64,000 bases of DNA from DATJGR01 sp963735085 (GTDB lineage: Bacteria > Pseudomonadota > Gammaproteobacteria > Pseudomonadales > Azotimanducaceae), in assembly GCA_963735085.1 (NCBI GenBank), contig CAVTJP010000005.1, forward strand, positions 496,001-560,000, read 5' to 3'. A program made the translations under genes and the position numbers. Shown here piece by piece: positions 1 through 10,129 of this stretch. The notes under the pieces were generated by a model. It did no database searches, was not told where the DNA came from, and saw nothing but the letters and a program-made list of their open reading frames with translations. Positions within the stretch are counted from its first letter, which is position 1. Each line of letters begins with the position of its first letter.

Positions 1-1047
1 TGGTTCGACATCGTCGTCTGTCCTGAACAGGCCTTGCGCACGCGTGTAGCGCTCAACCATCTCGACTGAGGCGCCGCGCCCGGTCAGTTGCAAGTACTTC
101 AATGTATTTGCGTCCACGGGGAACAGCGTCGCGGTGGCGCCGAATTCGGGTGACATATTCGACAGGGTCGCCCGATCGGCAATCCCCAGGCCACTCAGAC
201 CGGGGCCGAAGAACTCGACGAACTTACCCACCACGCCGTGCGCCCTGAGTATCTGTGCCAACGTCAGCACGAGATCGGTGGCAGTCGTGCCGGGCGGTAA
301 CGTTCCGCGTGTCCGCACGCCGAGCACAATCGGCTTCGGCAGGAACATCGGCTGGCCCAGCATCGCCGCTTCGGCTTCGATGCCGCCGACACCCCAGCCG
401 AGCACGCCAAGGCCGTTGATCATCGGGGTATGCGAATCGGTACCGACGAGCGTGTCGGGAAAAACCCAACCGTTGCGCGCGACGACAACGCGACCGAGGT
501 GTTCGAGGTTGACCTGATGGCAAATGCCCATGCCGGGCGGCACGACGCGAAAACCCTCGAAGGCCTGTTGCGCCCAGTTCAGCAGCGCATAGCGCTCGCC
601 GTTGCGGCGATATTCCCACTCGAGATTCGCAGCGTAGGCGTCAGGGCTGCCAAAGCGATCGACTTGTACCGAGTGATCGATGATCAGGTCGACCGACACG
701 AATGGATTGACCCGCTTCGGATCGCCGTCGGCCCGAGCTACGGCGCTACGCATTGCCGCGAGATCAACGACGGCCGGCACGCCGGTGAAGTCCTGCATCA
801 GCACCCGTGCCGGCATGAACGCGAGCGACGCGTCGGCACCATCCGGCCAATTCGCCAGTGATTCGACGTCGGCTTGCGATACGTCACGTCCGTCGACGCG
901 GCGCGCGATGTTTTCCAGCAGGATCTTGACGGTATGCGGCAGGCGTACCATATCTGCACCCGTCTTCGCCGCCAGTTTCGCCAGGCTGATGTACGTAGAC
1001 GTGCCCGATGCCATCTCGAGCTTCGCGGTGATGCCGAGTGGATCCAC
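1..1047 (-). CDS. acnA: aconitate hydratase, N-terminal part (C-terminus off left edge)
   Basis: TCA-cycle enzyme that isomerises citrate to isocitrate on a [4Fe-4S] cluster in the cytoplasm. The visible 349 codons carry the aconitase stretch DSHTPMINGLGVLGWG followed by GGIEAEAAML, and upstream LMQDFTGVPAVVDLAAMR, both typical of the monomeric AcnA/IRP type. The cluster cysteines lie beyond the window. I chose a GTG start (VDPLGITAKLEM) because it aligns with the usual N-terminus; an internal ATG at 1014 would remove residues before the conserved part, and the frame stays open further upstream. It is divergent from cysJ. The family is certain, the start is not. Confidence 0.9.
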   Translation of the reverse strand, partial: MDPLGITAKLEMASGTSTYISLAKLAAKTGADMVRLPHTVKILLENIARRVDGRDVSQADVESLANWPDGADASLAFMPARVLMQDFTGVPAVVDLAAMRSAVARADGDPKRVNPFVSVDLIIDHSVQVDRFGSPDAYAANLEWEYRRNGERYALLNWAQQAFEGFRVVPPGMGICHQVNLEHLGRVVVARNGWVFPDTLVGTDSHTPMINGLGVLGWGVGGIEAEAAMLGQPMFLPKPIVLGVRTRGTLPPGTTATDLVLTLAQILRAHGVVGKFVEFFGPGLSGLGIADRATLSNMSPEFGATATLFPVDANTLKYLQLTGRGASVEMVERYTRAQGLFRTDDDVEP

Positions 1048-1211
1048 AGGAAATCGCTCAACAACAGGGATCAATACTTTGGTCAGCCAATCTGCCGGCA
1101 AGTTCCCGACAACGGCGCGGCCGGCATAAGCCAAGTGCACTTCGGTATTTATTGAAGCAGCCAAAACGCTGCTACGGTGCGCGATCTCTACTCACTCCGT
1201 TCTTGCGAGCC

Positions 1212-2978
1212 ATGCCAGCACGACCCGCCACCGACGCCGTATCCGCACAAATTCTCGACGCAAACCAGCAGGCCGCGCTCGAGCAACTCGTCAGCTCGCT
1301 CGACGCGGGGCAACTGACCTGGGTGGCCGAATATCTCAAAGATCTCGCGGCCAGCCAGCACAGCACGCCCGCTTCGAACCCCCCAATTGCAATCGTCCAC
1401 GCGTCCCAGACCGGAAACGGCACACGCGTTGCGCAGCGGTTGCACGCGGAACTCACCAAGCTCGGTATCAGCGCGGAACTCTGGGACGTACGCCGACTGA
1501 AAGTCGCGCGCCTGATGCAGATGAAGCGTGCCACCTTCGTCGTCAGCACCCATGGCGAGGGAGAACCACCGGACTCGGCGCAGATCTTCTATCGCGAGTT
1601 GATGAGCAAACGAGCGCCTCGCCTGGAGGGCTTTCAGTTCTCGGTACTCGCACTCGGCGACCGTGGCTACGAGCATTTCTGCAAGACGGGCCGCGATGTC
1701 GATGCGCGCTTGGGTGAACTCGGCGCGACACGCCTGCTGTCCCGTATCGATTGCGACCTGGACTACGAAGCGCCGGTGCAAAAGTGGATTACCGACATCG
1801 GTCACGCGTTCCGGCTGGAACCGCGCACCGCACCCACCGTCAGGCTGGCGACGCCAACACCTGTCGTCGCATCGCGCGTCACCTCGACACCGGCAACCGT
1901 GGTCGCCAACGAGAAGATTACGGGGCGGGCATCGTCAAAAGACGTTCGTCATATCGAACTTCAGTTCAACAACGCACGCTTCCAGTACCAGTCAGGCGAC
2001 TCGATTTCCGTTGCGCCGCGCAACGCATCGGACCTGGTCGACGCGCTGGTCGAGCGGGCGGCATTGTCGGCAGCCTCTGAAGTGAACATCGCCGGCGAGA
2101 CGATGACGTTGCGCGAGGCGCTTGCGGCTCACCTGGAGATTACGGTTCTCACGCCACCGCTGCTGGGCAGCTACGCGGCCCACTCCAAGGATGTACGGTT
2201 TGCCGAGATGCTGGCCAACCCGGCAGCCACACGCGAGTACAGCAAGGGGCGCGATCTGATCGACCTCATGACTGACTATCCGCCGCGGGCGTTGACGGCC
2301 GAAGCACTCATTGGAATCCTGCGCAAACTGCCGCGTCGGTCCTATTCGATCGCGTCGAGCCTGCAGACCAATCCGTCTCAGGTACACCTCACCGTGGGCC
2401 TGGTCGAGTACGAAACGCACGGGCGCCAGCGCCGCGGAATCGCGTCAAATTTCCTCGCGGATCTGCCGATCGACGCCACGCTCGATATCCATCTCGAGGA
2501 GAATGCCAACTTCAGGCCACCCAGCGACCCGACGCAATCGATGATCATGATCGGTGCCGGCACCGGCATCGCGCCGTATCGCGCGTTCATCGAGGACTGG
2601 GAGGCCCGCGGGGCATCCGGACAGACCTGGCTGTTGTTCGGTGATCGAACGCTGCGTTCGGATTTTCTCTACCAGAGCGAATGGCTGGACTATCGAGAGC
2701 GCGGGCTGCTGTCTCGCCTCGATCTCGCGTTTTCCCGCGATTCCGGCCAGAAGGTTTACGTCCAGCACCGCCTGCGCCAACACGCCTCCGAGATTTATCG
2801 CTGGCTCGAGAGTGGTGCGTATCTTTACGTCTGCGGCGATGCCAATCACATGGCACGCGACGTCCACACCGCTTTGCTCGAGGTAATCCAGACCGAGCGA
2901 AACTGCGACCCGGAGGCTGCCTTCGACTATGTGGGCACCCTGACGGAACAAGGCCGCTATCAACGCGATGTCTACTGA
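1212..2978 (+). CDS. cysJ: sulfite reductase (NADPH) flavoprotein alpha subunit
   Basis: Electron-delivering half of assimilatory sulfite reductase, passing electrons from NADPH through FAD and FMN to CysI. The 588 residues are close to the usual 599. A flavodoxin domain starts near residue 60 with the FMN loop SQTGNGT. The ferredoxin-reductase part shows the FAD motif RRSYSIAS, the NADPH loop GAGTGIAPYRAF and the C-terminal YVCGDANHMARDVH. The ATG at MPARPATD was chosen because the upstream in-frame stretch reads as non-protein. The stop overlaps the start of cysI by 11 bases, so the two are co-transcribed and probably translationally coupled. Confidence 0.94.
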   Translation: MPARPATDAVSAQILDANQQAALEQLVSSLDAGQLTWVAEYLKDLAASQHSTPASNPPIAIVHASQTGNGTRVAQRLHAELTKLGISAELWDVRRLKVARLMQMKRATFVVSTHGEGEPPDSAQIFYRELMSKRAPRLEGFQFSVLALGDRGYEHFCKTGRDVDARLGELGATRLLSRIDCDLDYEAPVQKWITDIGHAFRLEPRTAPTVRLATPTPVVASRVTSTPATVVANEKITGRASSKDVRHIELQFNNARFQYQSGDSISVAPRNASDLVDALVERAALSAASEVNIAGETMTLREALAAHLEITVLTPPLLGSYAAHSKDVRFAEMLANPAATREYSKGRDLIDLMTDYPPRALTAEALIGILRKLPRRSYSIASSLQTNPSQVHLTVGLVEYETHGRQRRGIASNFLADLPIDATLDIHLEENANFRPPSDPTQSMIMIGAGTGIAPYRAFIEDWEARGASGQTWLLFGDRTLRSDFLYQSEWLDYRERGLLSRLDLAFSRDSGQKVYVQHRLRQHASEIYRWLESGAYLYVCGDANHMARDVHTALLEVIQTERNCDPEAAFDYVGTLTEQGRYQRDVY

Positions 2979-4653
2979 GCAGAAACCTCCGACAGAGGAC
3001 GAATCGCTCAAACGTGGCAGCGATTTCCTGCGCGGCACGATAGTCGCGGGACTGCGAGACGGCGCAACCGGCGCGGTAACCGGCGACGACGCCAAGCTGC
3101 TCAAATTTCATGGCACGTATCTGCAGGACGATCGGGATCTGCGGATCGAGCGCATGCAGCAGAAGCTCGAGCCGCATTATCAGTTCATGGTTCGCGTGCG
3201 CATGCCCGGCGGTGTATGTACGCCGGCGCAATGGCTTGCGATGGACGCGCTCGCTCGCAGTTATGGTGGCGGGTCACTTCGCATCACCACCCGGCAGACG
3301 TTTCAGTTCCACGGCATCGCAAAACACAACCTGCGCGCGACCATTGCTTCAATCAACGCCGCACTGCTGTCCACGATTGCGGCGTGTGGCGACGTCAACC
3401 GCAACGTGGTCTGTCACAACAATCCGTATCTGTCTCCCACTCATCGCGACGTGTACCAACTCGCGTGCGCGTTGAGCGAGCATTTGAAACCGGGCACGCG
3501 TGCGTATCAGCAGATCTGGATCGACGGAAAGGCGATCGCTTCGGACACCAACGAGGAGCCCCTGTACGGCGCGACCTATCTGCCACGAAAATTCAAGATT
3601 GGAATTACGATTCCGCCGTACAACGACATCGACGTTCTCGCGCAGGACTTGGGCTTCATCGCAATCGTCGAGGCAGGCAGCATTGTCGGCTATGACGTCT
3701 GCGTAGGCGGCGGCATGGGCATGAGCCACGGCGACGCCGCCACATACCCCAGAATTGGCGACGTGATCGGTTTCTGCACGCCACAGCAGGTAATCGGGCT
3801 CGCCGAAGCCATCCTCGCGATTCAACGTGATTTCGGTGACCGCACGAACCGCAAGCACGCCCGTTTCAAATACACCATCGACGATCGCGGTATCGACTGG
3901 CTCCATGACGAGATCGAAAAGCGCCTTGGTCAGCGGTTAGCGGACGCCCGACACTTCGAGTTCGTCCACAATCGCGACCCCGAAGGGTGGCTGACGGATC
4001 CCGATGGCCATCATCATCTGCTGCTCAATGTACTCAGCGGCCGGATCCGCGATGCCCGCCTCGACGCAATGCGTGAAATTGCCGCGCTTGGCGAGGGTGA
4101 ATTTCGGCTGACGACGAATCAGAACGTGATGGTATCGGCGGTGTCGGCCGCCACACGCGAGCGCATCGACTCGATCCTGCTGAGCTACGGTATCAATGCG
4201 AATGAACAGAAGCGTCCGGTGTTTCGTGACGCGATCTCTTGTGTAGCGTTTCCGACATGCGGGCTGGCCATGGCCGAAAGCGAGCGCATGCTGCCAGCAT
4301 TTTTGAGGCAACTGCAGCAACAACTCGACGAATTCGATCTGGCTCACGATTCGATTACGGTCCGCGTCAGTGGATGCCCCAACGGATGCTCGCGTCCATA
4401 TCTGAGCGAGATCGCGCTCGTTGGTCGGTCGCTCGGACGATACGACCTCTATCTCGGCGCTAATCCGCGCGGCACGCGCATGAACCGCCTGTATCGCACA
4501 AACATCACCGAAGACGACGTGCTCGCTTCGCTTCGCCCGCTATTCGAGCGATACGCTCGCGAAAGGAGCGTTGACGAATCATTTGGCGATTTCGTCGTTC
4601 GGGCGAACTACGTCGTCCCGTGTCAGGACCCGCGCGACTACAACCGGAACTGA
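2968..4653 (+). CDS. cysI: sulfite reductase (NADPH) hemoprotein beta subunit
   Basis: Catalytic subunit that reduces sulfite to sulfide by six electrons on a siroheme coupled to a 4Fe-4S cluster, supplying cysteine synthesis. The 561 residues match the family. The cluster ligands are visible as CVAFPTC near residue 424 and SGCPNGCSRP near residue 470, the standard CX5C ... CX3C arrangement. The early TTRQTFQFHG and NRNV motifs of siroheme binding are present. It overlaps cysJ. No cysH, cysG or cys regulator is next to it: the next gene is an unrelated amidase on the other strand. Confidence 0.95.
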   Translation: MSTEQKPPTEDESLKRGSDFLRGTIVAGLRDGATGAVTGDDAKLLKFHGTYLQDDRDLRIERMQQKLEPHYQFMVRVRMPGGVCTPAQWLAMDALARSYGGGSLRITTRQTFQFHGIAKHNLRATIASINAALLSTIAACGDVNRNVVCHNNPYLSPTHRDVYQLACALSEHLKPGTRAYQQIWIDGKAIASDTNEEPLYGATYLPRKFKIGITIPPYNDIDVLAQDLGFIAIVEAGSIVGYDVCVGGGMGMSHGDAATYPRIGDVIGFCTPQQVIGLAEAILAIQRDFGDRTNRKHARFKYTIDDRGIDWLHDEIEKRLGQRLADARHFEFVHNRDPEGWLTDPDGHHHLLLNVLSGRIRDARLDAMREIAALGEGEFRLTTNQNVMVSAVSAATRERIDSILLSYGINANEQKRPVFRDAISCVAFPTCGLAMAESERMLPAFLRQLQQQLDEFDLAHDSITVRVSGCPNGCSRPYLSEIALVGRSLGRYDLYLGANPRGTRMNRLYRTNITEDDVLASLRPLFERYARERSVDESFGDFVVRANYVVPCQDPRDYNRN

Positions 4654-4660
4654 CCGGAAG

Positions 4661-6043
4661 CTACGCTGGCAACGCCAGCGCGCCGCGGGCGTGCTCGTAC
4701 GCGTAGCCCGCGCGAATCAATGTCGGCTCGCCGAGCAACCGGCCGATCAACTGGAACGCAATCGGCAAGCCGTCGCGATTGAACATCGCCGGCAGCGTGA
4801 TGCTCGGATTTCCCGAATAGTTGAACGGTGCCGTGAACGTAATGAAGTCGGCAACACCGCTCGCCAGCAAAGATGCCATCTGATCAACGCGCGGCGGCGC
4901 CATCACCATCGCGGGTGCGATCAGCACATCGACGCGCTGCAGCAACGCTTCGAGATCAGCACGGAAGCGTTCGCGCTGACGCTCGAGTGCCGCATAAGCC
5001 ATCGCCGACGCCGCGCGGCCGCCATCGAGCAGACCCGCCAGCGCCGCACCGTATTCGCCACGGCGCGCCGGAAAATACTCAGCATGCGCCAATGCCGTTT
5101 CCACGCCGCAGGTGATCCCCCAACCCTGCAGCAGCGGCTTGTAGTCCGGTAGTTTCACCTCGACGATCACGGCACCCAGACCTTCGAGCGTCGCGAGCGC
5201 TTCACGCACCCCGGCGACGACATCTTCGGCTACGCCGGTCTCGGTGTACGCGCGATCTATGCCGATGCGCATGCCGGCCACCGATTCGCCAATCGCCGCG
5301 CCGTAATTAGGCACCGCAGAGCGGAGCGAAGTCGCATCATGCACATCGTGGCCGGCGAGCACACCGAGCATGCGCGCCGCGTCTTCGGTGCTGCGCGCCA
5401 TCGGGCCGATATGATCCAACGAATCTGCCAGGGGGAACGCACCGTGCCGGCTGACGCGGCCGTACGTCGGTTTGATGCCGACGATGCCGTTCGCCGCCGA
5501 CGGAAACCGAATGCTGCCGCCCGTGTCGGTACCGATCGCGCCGTACGCGAGACCCGCTGCAACGGCCACACCCGAACCCGACGATGAGACACCGGGCCAC
5601 ACGGCCGCGTCCCATGCATTGCGCGGCGGATCGACCTCCGGGTGGTGTTCCGAGAACGCACCTTCGGTCAGTTTGGTCTTGCCGAGAACCACCGCACCGG
5701 CCTCTTTCAGTCGCGTCACCACCGTCGCGTCTTCGTCCGGCACCCAATCTGCCAGTACCTTGGTACCGCACGTGGTTTTCACACCACGCGTCCACAGCAG
5801 ATCTTTCAGCGCGATCGGTACGCCGTGTAGCGGCCCGAGCGTTTGGCCATCGGCGCGCGCGGCGTCGCAGCGCGCAGCATCCGCCATCGCCGCATCCGCC
5901 ATCACCGTGACGAACGCGCGATAACGGTCCTGCGTCGTACGAATGCGGTTCAGCGCATGCTCCGTGACTGCCTTCGACGTCAGTTCGCCGCTCTTGATGC
6001 GGCGACACACTTCCGACAACGACAACCAGTGCAGGTCGCTCAC
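4661..6043 (-). CDS. amidase signature family hydrolase
   Basis: Hydrolase of the amidase signature family, splitting carboxamides to acid and ammonia or amine; the substrate is not predictable. The Ser-cisSer-Lys triad is visible: Lys in PIALKDLL (about residue 82), cis-Ser in GVSSSGSG and the nucleophile in GTDTGGSIRFPSA. The 460 residues are full length with no export signal, so it is cytoplasmic. Its start overlaps the stop of the upstream FAD dehydrogenase by 4 bases, so the two form an operon. GatA is unlikely because no gatB or gatC is adjacent. Confidence 0.9.
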   Translation of the reverse strand: MSDLHWLSLSEVCRRIKSGELTSKAVTEHALNRIRTTQDRYRAFVTVMADAAMADAARCDAARADGQTLGPLHGVPIALKDLLWTRGVKTTCGTKVLADWVPDEDATVVTRLKEAGAVVLGKTKLTEGAFSEHHPEVDPPRNAWDAAVWPGVSSSGSGVAVAAGLAYGAIGTDTGGSIRFPSAANGIVGIKPTYGRVSRHGAFPLADSLDHIGPMARSTEDAARMLGVLAGHDVHDATSLRSAVPNYGAAIGESVAGMRIGIDRAYTETGVAEDVVAGVREALATLEGLGAVIVEVKLPDYKPLLQGWGITCGVETALAHAEYFPARRGEYGAALAGLLDGGRAASAMAYAALERQRERFRADLEALLQRVDVLIAPAMVMAPPRVDQMASLLASGVADFITFTAPFNYSGNPSITLPAMFNRDGLPIAFQLIGRLLGEPTLIRAGYAYEHARGALALPA

Positions 6044-7482
6044 GCGGCGCCCTCCAAATCGGTCCGCGCAGGGCGCGCCGAGGGACGCGTAGGATAACGC
6101 GTCGGATCGAATATTTTGCCGGGGTTCAGGATCCGCTTTGGATCTAACGCGTCCTTCAAGGCGCGCATCAGTGCCAGTTCGGCCGGCGACCGGCAGATCG
6201 ACAGGTAAGGTTTCTTTTCCAGTCCGACACCGTGTTCCGCGGAGACGGAACCTTCAATCGCCGCCAGCGGTTCGTAGACGCTGCGCTCAACGGTCTCACG
6301 TGCCTCGGCGCTGCCATCACCGACACTGACCACGAAATGCAGGTTACCGTCACCCATGTGACCGAACGTAAAGTTAGTAACGTCGCCGAAGTGTCCGGCG
6401 AGGCGGCGATTCACTTCATCGACGTAGGCTTCCATTTTCGAGATGCGCATGCTGACGTCGAAAACGAACGTCGGCGCATAGCGGGCGGTTTGGCCCACAT
6501 CATCTCGCATCGCCCATATCTGCTGGCGTTGTGCTTCGGACTGGGCGATCACGGCATCCGCAATCAAGCCTTCCTCGTACGCCAACGTCAGAGCCGCCTC
6601 GATACGCTCGTGATCCTTTTCTGGATCGCCCCCCATCGCCTCGACGAGCACATAGAACGGATAGTCGTGCGGCAACGGCGGTTGATTGGTCGCCGGTGCC
6701 GTGGTCACCAGCCGATAGAAGTTGTTCCACATCACTTCGAATGCCGACAACGTGCCACCGAGTGATGCGTCCATCGTTTTCAGAAAGCGCGCCAGTTTGG
6801 CGAACTCGTCGATCGCGACGAACAGCGTTTCCTGACTGCGCGGCTTTTCGCGCAACCGCAGCACCGCGCGCGTGACGATGCCGAGGCTGCCTTCGGAGCC
6901 GATGAACAACTGTTTCAGGTCGTAGCCGGCATTGTTCTTGATCATCCGGTTCATGCTCGACACCACCGTGCCGTCGGCGAGCACCGCTTCGAGCCCGAGC
7001 ACCATGTCGCGCGTCATGCCGTAGCGGATCACGCGATTGCCACCGGCGTTCGTTGAAATGTTGCCGCCGATCGTCGCGCTGCCGCGGCCACCGAGATCGA
7101 GCGGAAACATCAATCCCGCGGCATCAGCCTGTTCCTGCACGGTTTGCAGTACTACGCCCGCCTGCACCGTCATCGTTCGGTCGACGGTGTTGATCTCCTC
7201 GATTTGATTCAGTCGCTCCAGCGAAATCACGATGTCTTCGGGCGCGGTCAGCGCGCTGCCGACTAGACCGGTCAGGCCACCGTGGGCGATTACGCTCTGG
7301 CCGTGGGCGTGGCATACCGTAAGCGCCTGGCTGACAGCCTCCGTATCGCGCGGGCGCAGCAGCGCTTTGGCTCGAATACCGTCACGGCGCCAGATGCCCG
7401 ACGCGCGATTGTGCACATCGTCGCCCGTCAGGATCGCCTCATCACCTATTGCTGCACGTAACGCCGCCATTACATCGGCCAT
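6040..7482 (-). CDS. FAD-binding oxidoreductase, D-2-hydroxyacid dehydrogenase type
   Basis: Flavoprotein of the GlcD/D-lactate dehydrogenase (PCMH-type FAD) superfamily, oxidising a 2-hydroxyacid to a 2-oxoacid. The N-terminal FAD domain shows HGGLTGLVGSAL and the glycine-rich GGNISTNAGG followed by YGMTRDMVLGLE. The C-terminal FAD-oxidase domain has GHMGDGNLHF, whose histidine usually binds metal and substrate, and EHGVGLEKKPYL. The 480 residues are the usual length for single-subunit D-lactate or D-2-hydroxyglutarate dehydrogenases. It is first in an operon with the amidase, which might release the hydroxyacid that this enzyme oxidises; that link is inference. Confidence 0.88.
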   Translation of the reverse strand: MADVMAALRAAIGDEAILTGDDVHNRASGIWRRDGIRAKALLRPRDTEAVSQALTVCHAHGQSVIAHGGLTGLVGSALTAPEDIVISLERLNQIEEINTVDRTMTVQAGVVLQTVQEQADAAGLMFPLDLGGRGSATIGGNISTNAGGNRVIRYGMTRDMVLGLEAVLADGTVVSSMNRMIKNNAGYDLKQLFIGSEGSLGIVTRAVLRLREKPRSQETLFVAIDEFAKLARFLKTMDASLGGTLSAFEVMWNNFYRLVTTAPATNQPPLPHDYPFYVLVEAMGGDPEKDHERIEAALTLAYEEGLIADAVIAQSEAQRQQIWAMRDDVGQTARYAPTFVFDVSMRISKMEAYVDEVNRRLAGHFGDVTNFTFGHMGDGNLHFVVSVGDGSAEARETVERSVYEPLAAIEGSVSAEHGVGLEKKPYLSICRSPAELALMRALKDALDPKRILNPGKIFDPTRYPTRPSARPARTDLEGAA

Positions 7483-7725
7483 CTCTGCTGTCTCCCGGGG
7501 TATGCCGCAGGAGAATAGCGCGGTGGCCTCACGCGCCTCAATGCGGGATACCGACCGCGGATCGAGACGCAGATAAGGGGTGCAACTGGAAGTGCAGATA
7601 GATTCTCGTCTTGGGATTCCATTCGAGTATATGATTCAGATACTTGTCGCTGGTTATTCAGCTTGCTGTCACGACACGATCAAATCTCGCACGCCGAAAC
7701 AGCGCGCGCCACGCAAATCGCCAGC

Positions 7726-9024
7726 ATGGCGATTCCGCGGACCGCCGGGGCGGCGCTTTCACGGCACGCCGCGCCGGCAATGCTGTTCGCGGCGCTGTTG
7801 GGGACAACGTTGGCCATGATGTGCTCGGCACCTGTCCGTGCCGCCGCGGCAGAACAGATCGCGATCGCCACCGTTACGGAGGCAGCTGCACGGGTAACGA
7901 CACCTGCGGCAGTTCCCGCGACGTACCCGCCGCCGCCGGCGGCGGCACAACCGCTGCACATCCTCGGCAAGGACGTTCAGCCAACCTCACGGAAACTGCT
8001 GTACTGGACGCCATCGGCGTCGTTCGACGGTACTTCGATCTCGCGCGGCGTGGTGGTCGTCAACGGTGCCCAAGCAGGACCCACACTGTGCCTGACCGGC
8101 GTGATCCACGGTGATGAACACAATGGCCTCGAGATCATCCGGCGCGTCCTGTACGGAATCGATCCCAAGCAACTCACGGGTATCGTCATCGGCGTTCCGA
8201 TCGTCAACCTCGACGGGTTTCGGCGCGGCACACGCTATCTGCCCGATCGCCGCGACCTGAACCGTTACTTTCCCGGCAAACCGCAGGGCAGCGCCGCATC
8301 GCGGCTGGCGTTCTCGCTGTTCCGCCAGGTCATTGTCAGCTGTGACTATCTGATCGACATCCACACCGGCTCGTTCCACCGCACCAACCTGCCACAACTG
8401 CGCGCGGACCTGACCAATCTGGACGTGCTCGACCTGTCACGGCGCTTCGGTTCGACGGTGATCGTGCACAACCGCGGCGCAATCGGCACGCTGCGACGCG
8501 CGGCGACCGATGCAGACATTCCCGCGGTGACACTGGAAACGGGCGAACCGCTGCGGATCCAGGAGCGCGACATCCGTGCCGGTGTCGATTCGATCCACCG
8601 CGCCATGTGGTCGTTGTCGATGTATCAATACGACATCGGCGACAGCCGGCAGCGCGCGCCGGTGTACTTCGAATCACGCTGGGTTCGCGTGAGTCAAGGC
8701 GGCGTGCTGATCAGCGGAGTCCATCTCGGCGACGTCATCGAGGAAGGCGCCTCACTCGGCACCGTAATCGACCCGGTCACCAACCGCGTCGCAGACGTGA
8801 CTGCGCCATTCGACGGCCGCGTGCTCGGCATGGCACTGAATCAGGTCGTGCTACCCGGATACGCCGCATTTCATATCGGTATCGACTCGTCTATGGAAAA
8901 TGCGAAGGCATCCGAAGCACTGGAACGCTCCGCTCGAACGCCATCAGACCGCAGCGGCTCCGTCGACGATACCGCGAGCGCTGCGCCCGACGGCGATATC
9001 GTGGAGCGCGAGAACTCCGAGTAG
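7726..9024 (+). CDS. exported succinylglutamate desuccinylase/aspartoacylase-like metalloprotein
   Basis: Zinc carboxypeptidase-fold protein of the AstE/ASPA superfamily. Metal ligands are visible in GVIHGDEHNGLE and in DIHTGSFH. The first ~45 residues contain a positively charged start, a hydrophobic stretch and an Ala-rich cleavage region, so it is probably exported; a Pro-rich linker (YPPPPAAA) follows. The C-terminus forms a barrel-sandwich-like segment (GVHLGDVIEEGASLGTV). I prefer the ATG at MAIPRTAGAAL; one further upstream at 7663 would add 21 residues before the signal. It could act on peptidoglycan or acylated amino acids, which cannot be decided here. Confidence 0.82.
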   Translation: MAIPRTAGAALSRHAAPAMLFAALLGTTLAMMCSAPVRAAAAEQIAIATVTEAAARVTTPAAVPATYPPPPAAAQPLHILGKDVQPTSRKLLYWTPSASFDGTSISRGVVVVNGAQAGPTLCLTGVIHGDEHNGLEIIRRVLYGIDPKQLTGIVIGVPIVNLDGFRRGTRYLPDRRDLNRYFPGKPQGSAASRLAFSLFRQVIVSCDYLIDIHTGSFHRTNLPQLRADLTNLDVLDLSRRFGSTVIVHNRGAIGTLRRAATDADIPAVTLETGEPLRIQERDIRAGVDSIHRAMWSLSMYQYDIGDSRQRAPVYFESRWVRVSQGGVLISGVHLGDVIEEGASLGTVIDPVTNRVADVTAPFDGRVLGMALNQVVLPGYAAFHIGIDSSMENAKASEALERSARTPSDRSGSVDDTASAAPDGDIVERENSE

Positions 9025-9042
9025 CCGCGCTGACCGCTCCTG

Positions 9043-10014
9043 CTATTGACCGTTGAGGCGCGCGACCACCGGCGCAAACGCGTCCATGGCGTCTCCGGAA
9101 ACGGTGACGTACGAAATGCCGTACTGCTCGCGACGACGTTGCAGTTCCTCCACGATCGTCTCGACGCCGCCGAACAGCGCGTGCGGATGCGTCAGCATAT
9201 CCGCCTCCGAGACGCCGAAATTCTTCGCGAACATCGAAACCATCGGCTTCGCATCGTCGGTGACGAACGTGAAATAGGCGCCGATTTCGATCTCGATCGA
9301 GTCGAACCGCGCGCCGGCACCGGCGCGCACCCAGCCAATCTTCTTCGCCGTCTCGGCAGCCGACGACGACTGCACGCCGTCCGGACCGATGATCCCGGCA
9401 CGATTGTTGAAATTCAGGCTGACTATGTCGGCCTCGCGACCCGCTATGCGCAGGATGCGCGGGCTGCCCCCGCCGATCATCAGTGGCGGATGAGGGCGTG
9501 TCACCGGTTTCGGCAAGCCTTCGAAATCGCGCCACCGAATCGTGTCGTTGGAAAGGTTTGCATGACCGTCCGCCGCATAGGCGCGCAGGCCGGCAATGAC
9601 ATCTTCGAGGCGGCTGATGCGCACGCCGGGCGGGTCGAACTCGATGCCGGTCGCGTGGTATTCCTCTTCGAGCCAGCCGGCCCCGAGACCAAGTTCCAGC
9701 CGCCCATCGGACAACAGATCGAGCGTCATCGCTTCTTTGATCAACACCACCGGCAGGCGATAATCGATACAGAACACGCGGCAACCGATCTTCAGCGTTT
9801 TCGTCACCGCCGCCGCATGCGCCATCGCCGGCACCGCGGCGAGGTTCTGCACGGGATGGTTCGTCTTTGCCAGCGCCGGCCCTGGTCCCAGCAGGTGATC
9901 GGCCAGATGCAGTGTCGAGTAGCCGAGCGACTCGACTTTTCGTGCGGTATCGGTCCACGCTGCACCCGAAACGGAGTTGAACGCCTGGACACCGAAGCGG
10001 AACGGCTGCGCCAT
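9043..10014 (-). CDS. LLM-class oxidoreductase, TIGR03621-like (putative F420-dependent)
   Basis: Luciferase-like TIM-barrel oxidoreductase of 323 residues. Typical features are the N-terminal MAQPFRFGVQAF strand, DHLLGPGPAL, the central LSDGRLELGLGAGW and PPLMIGGGSPRILRIAGREADI. The sequence resembles the TIGR03621 group, usually described as F420-dependent in actinobacteria, though FMN use cannot be excluded. It is convergent with the desuccinylase-like gene and divergent from a methyltransferase, with a 24-bp palindrome in the shared promoter region. It is one of three LLM proteins in this window. Confidence 0.85.
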   Translation of the reverse strand: MAQPFRFGVQAFNSVSGAAWTDTARKVESLGYSTLHLADHLLGPGPALAKTNHPVQNLAAVPAMAHAAAVTKTLKIGCRVFCIDYRLPVVLIKEAMTLDLLSDGRLELGLGAGWLEEEYHATGIEFDPPGVRISRLEDVIAGLRAYAADGHANLSNDTIRWRDFEGLPKPVTRPHPPLMIGGGSPRILRIAGREADIVSLNFNNRAGIIGPDGVQSSSAAETAKKIGWVRAGAGARFDSIEIEIGAYFTFVTDDAKPMVSMFAKNFGVSEADMLTHPHALFGGVETIVEELQRRREQYGISYVTVSGDAMDAFAPVVARLNGQ

Positions 10015-10067
10015 GATCTCGGCCTCTATGTGTGTGAGTGAAGTTTCGCACCTTACAGACGAAGCAA

Positions 10068-10091
10068 AAAACGGACAACTCTGACTGTTTT
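10068..10091. promoter_or_regulatory. putative operator, 24-bp inverted repeat (site A)
   Basis: The left half AAAACGGAC and right half GACTGTTTT flank six bases. The outer AAAAC/GTTTT arms are perfect, and the inner bases match at all but two positions. It lies in the 115-bp divergent gap between the LLM oxidoreductase and the methyltransferase. The same architecture and spacing recur at four other promoters in this window. Confidence 0.6.
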
Positions 10092-10129
10092 ATCGCGTTT
10101 CAGCGAACATACACAATCAAAGGATCAAC

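Noticed and set aside
1038..1211. N-terminal extension of CysJ
   Set aside because: The added residues do not look like a flavoprotein N-terminus and run into the aconitase start region.
9046..10041. A 331-codon open frame opposite the LLM gene
   Set aside because: Antisense to a clear LLM-family protein; no motif of its own.
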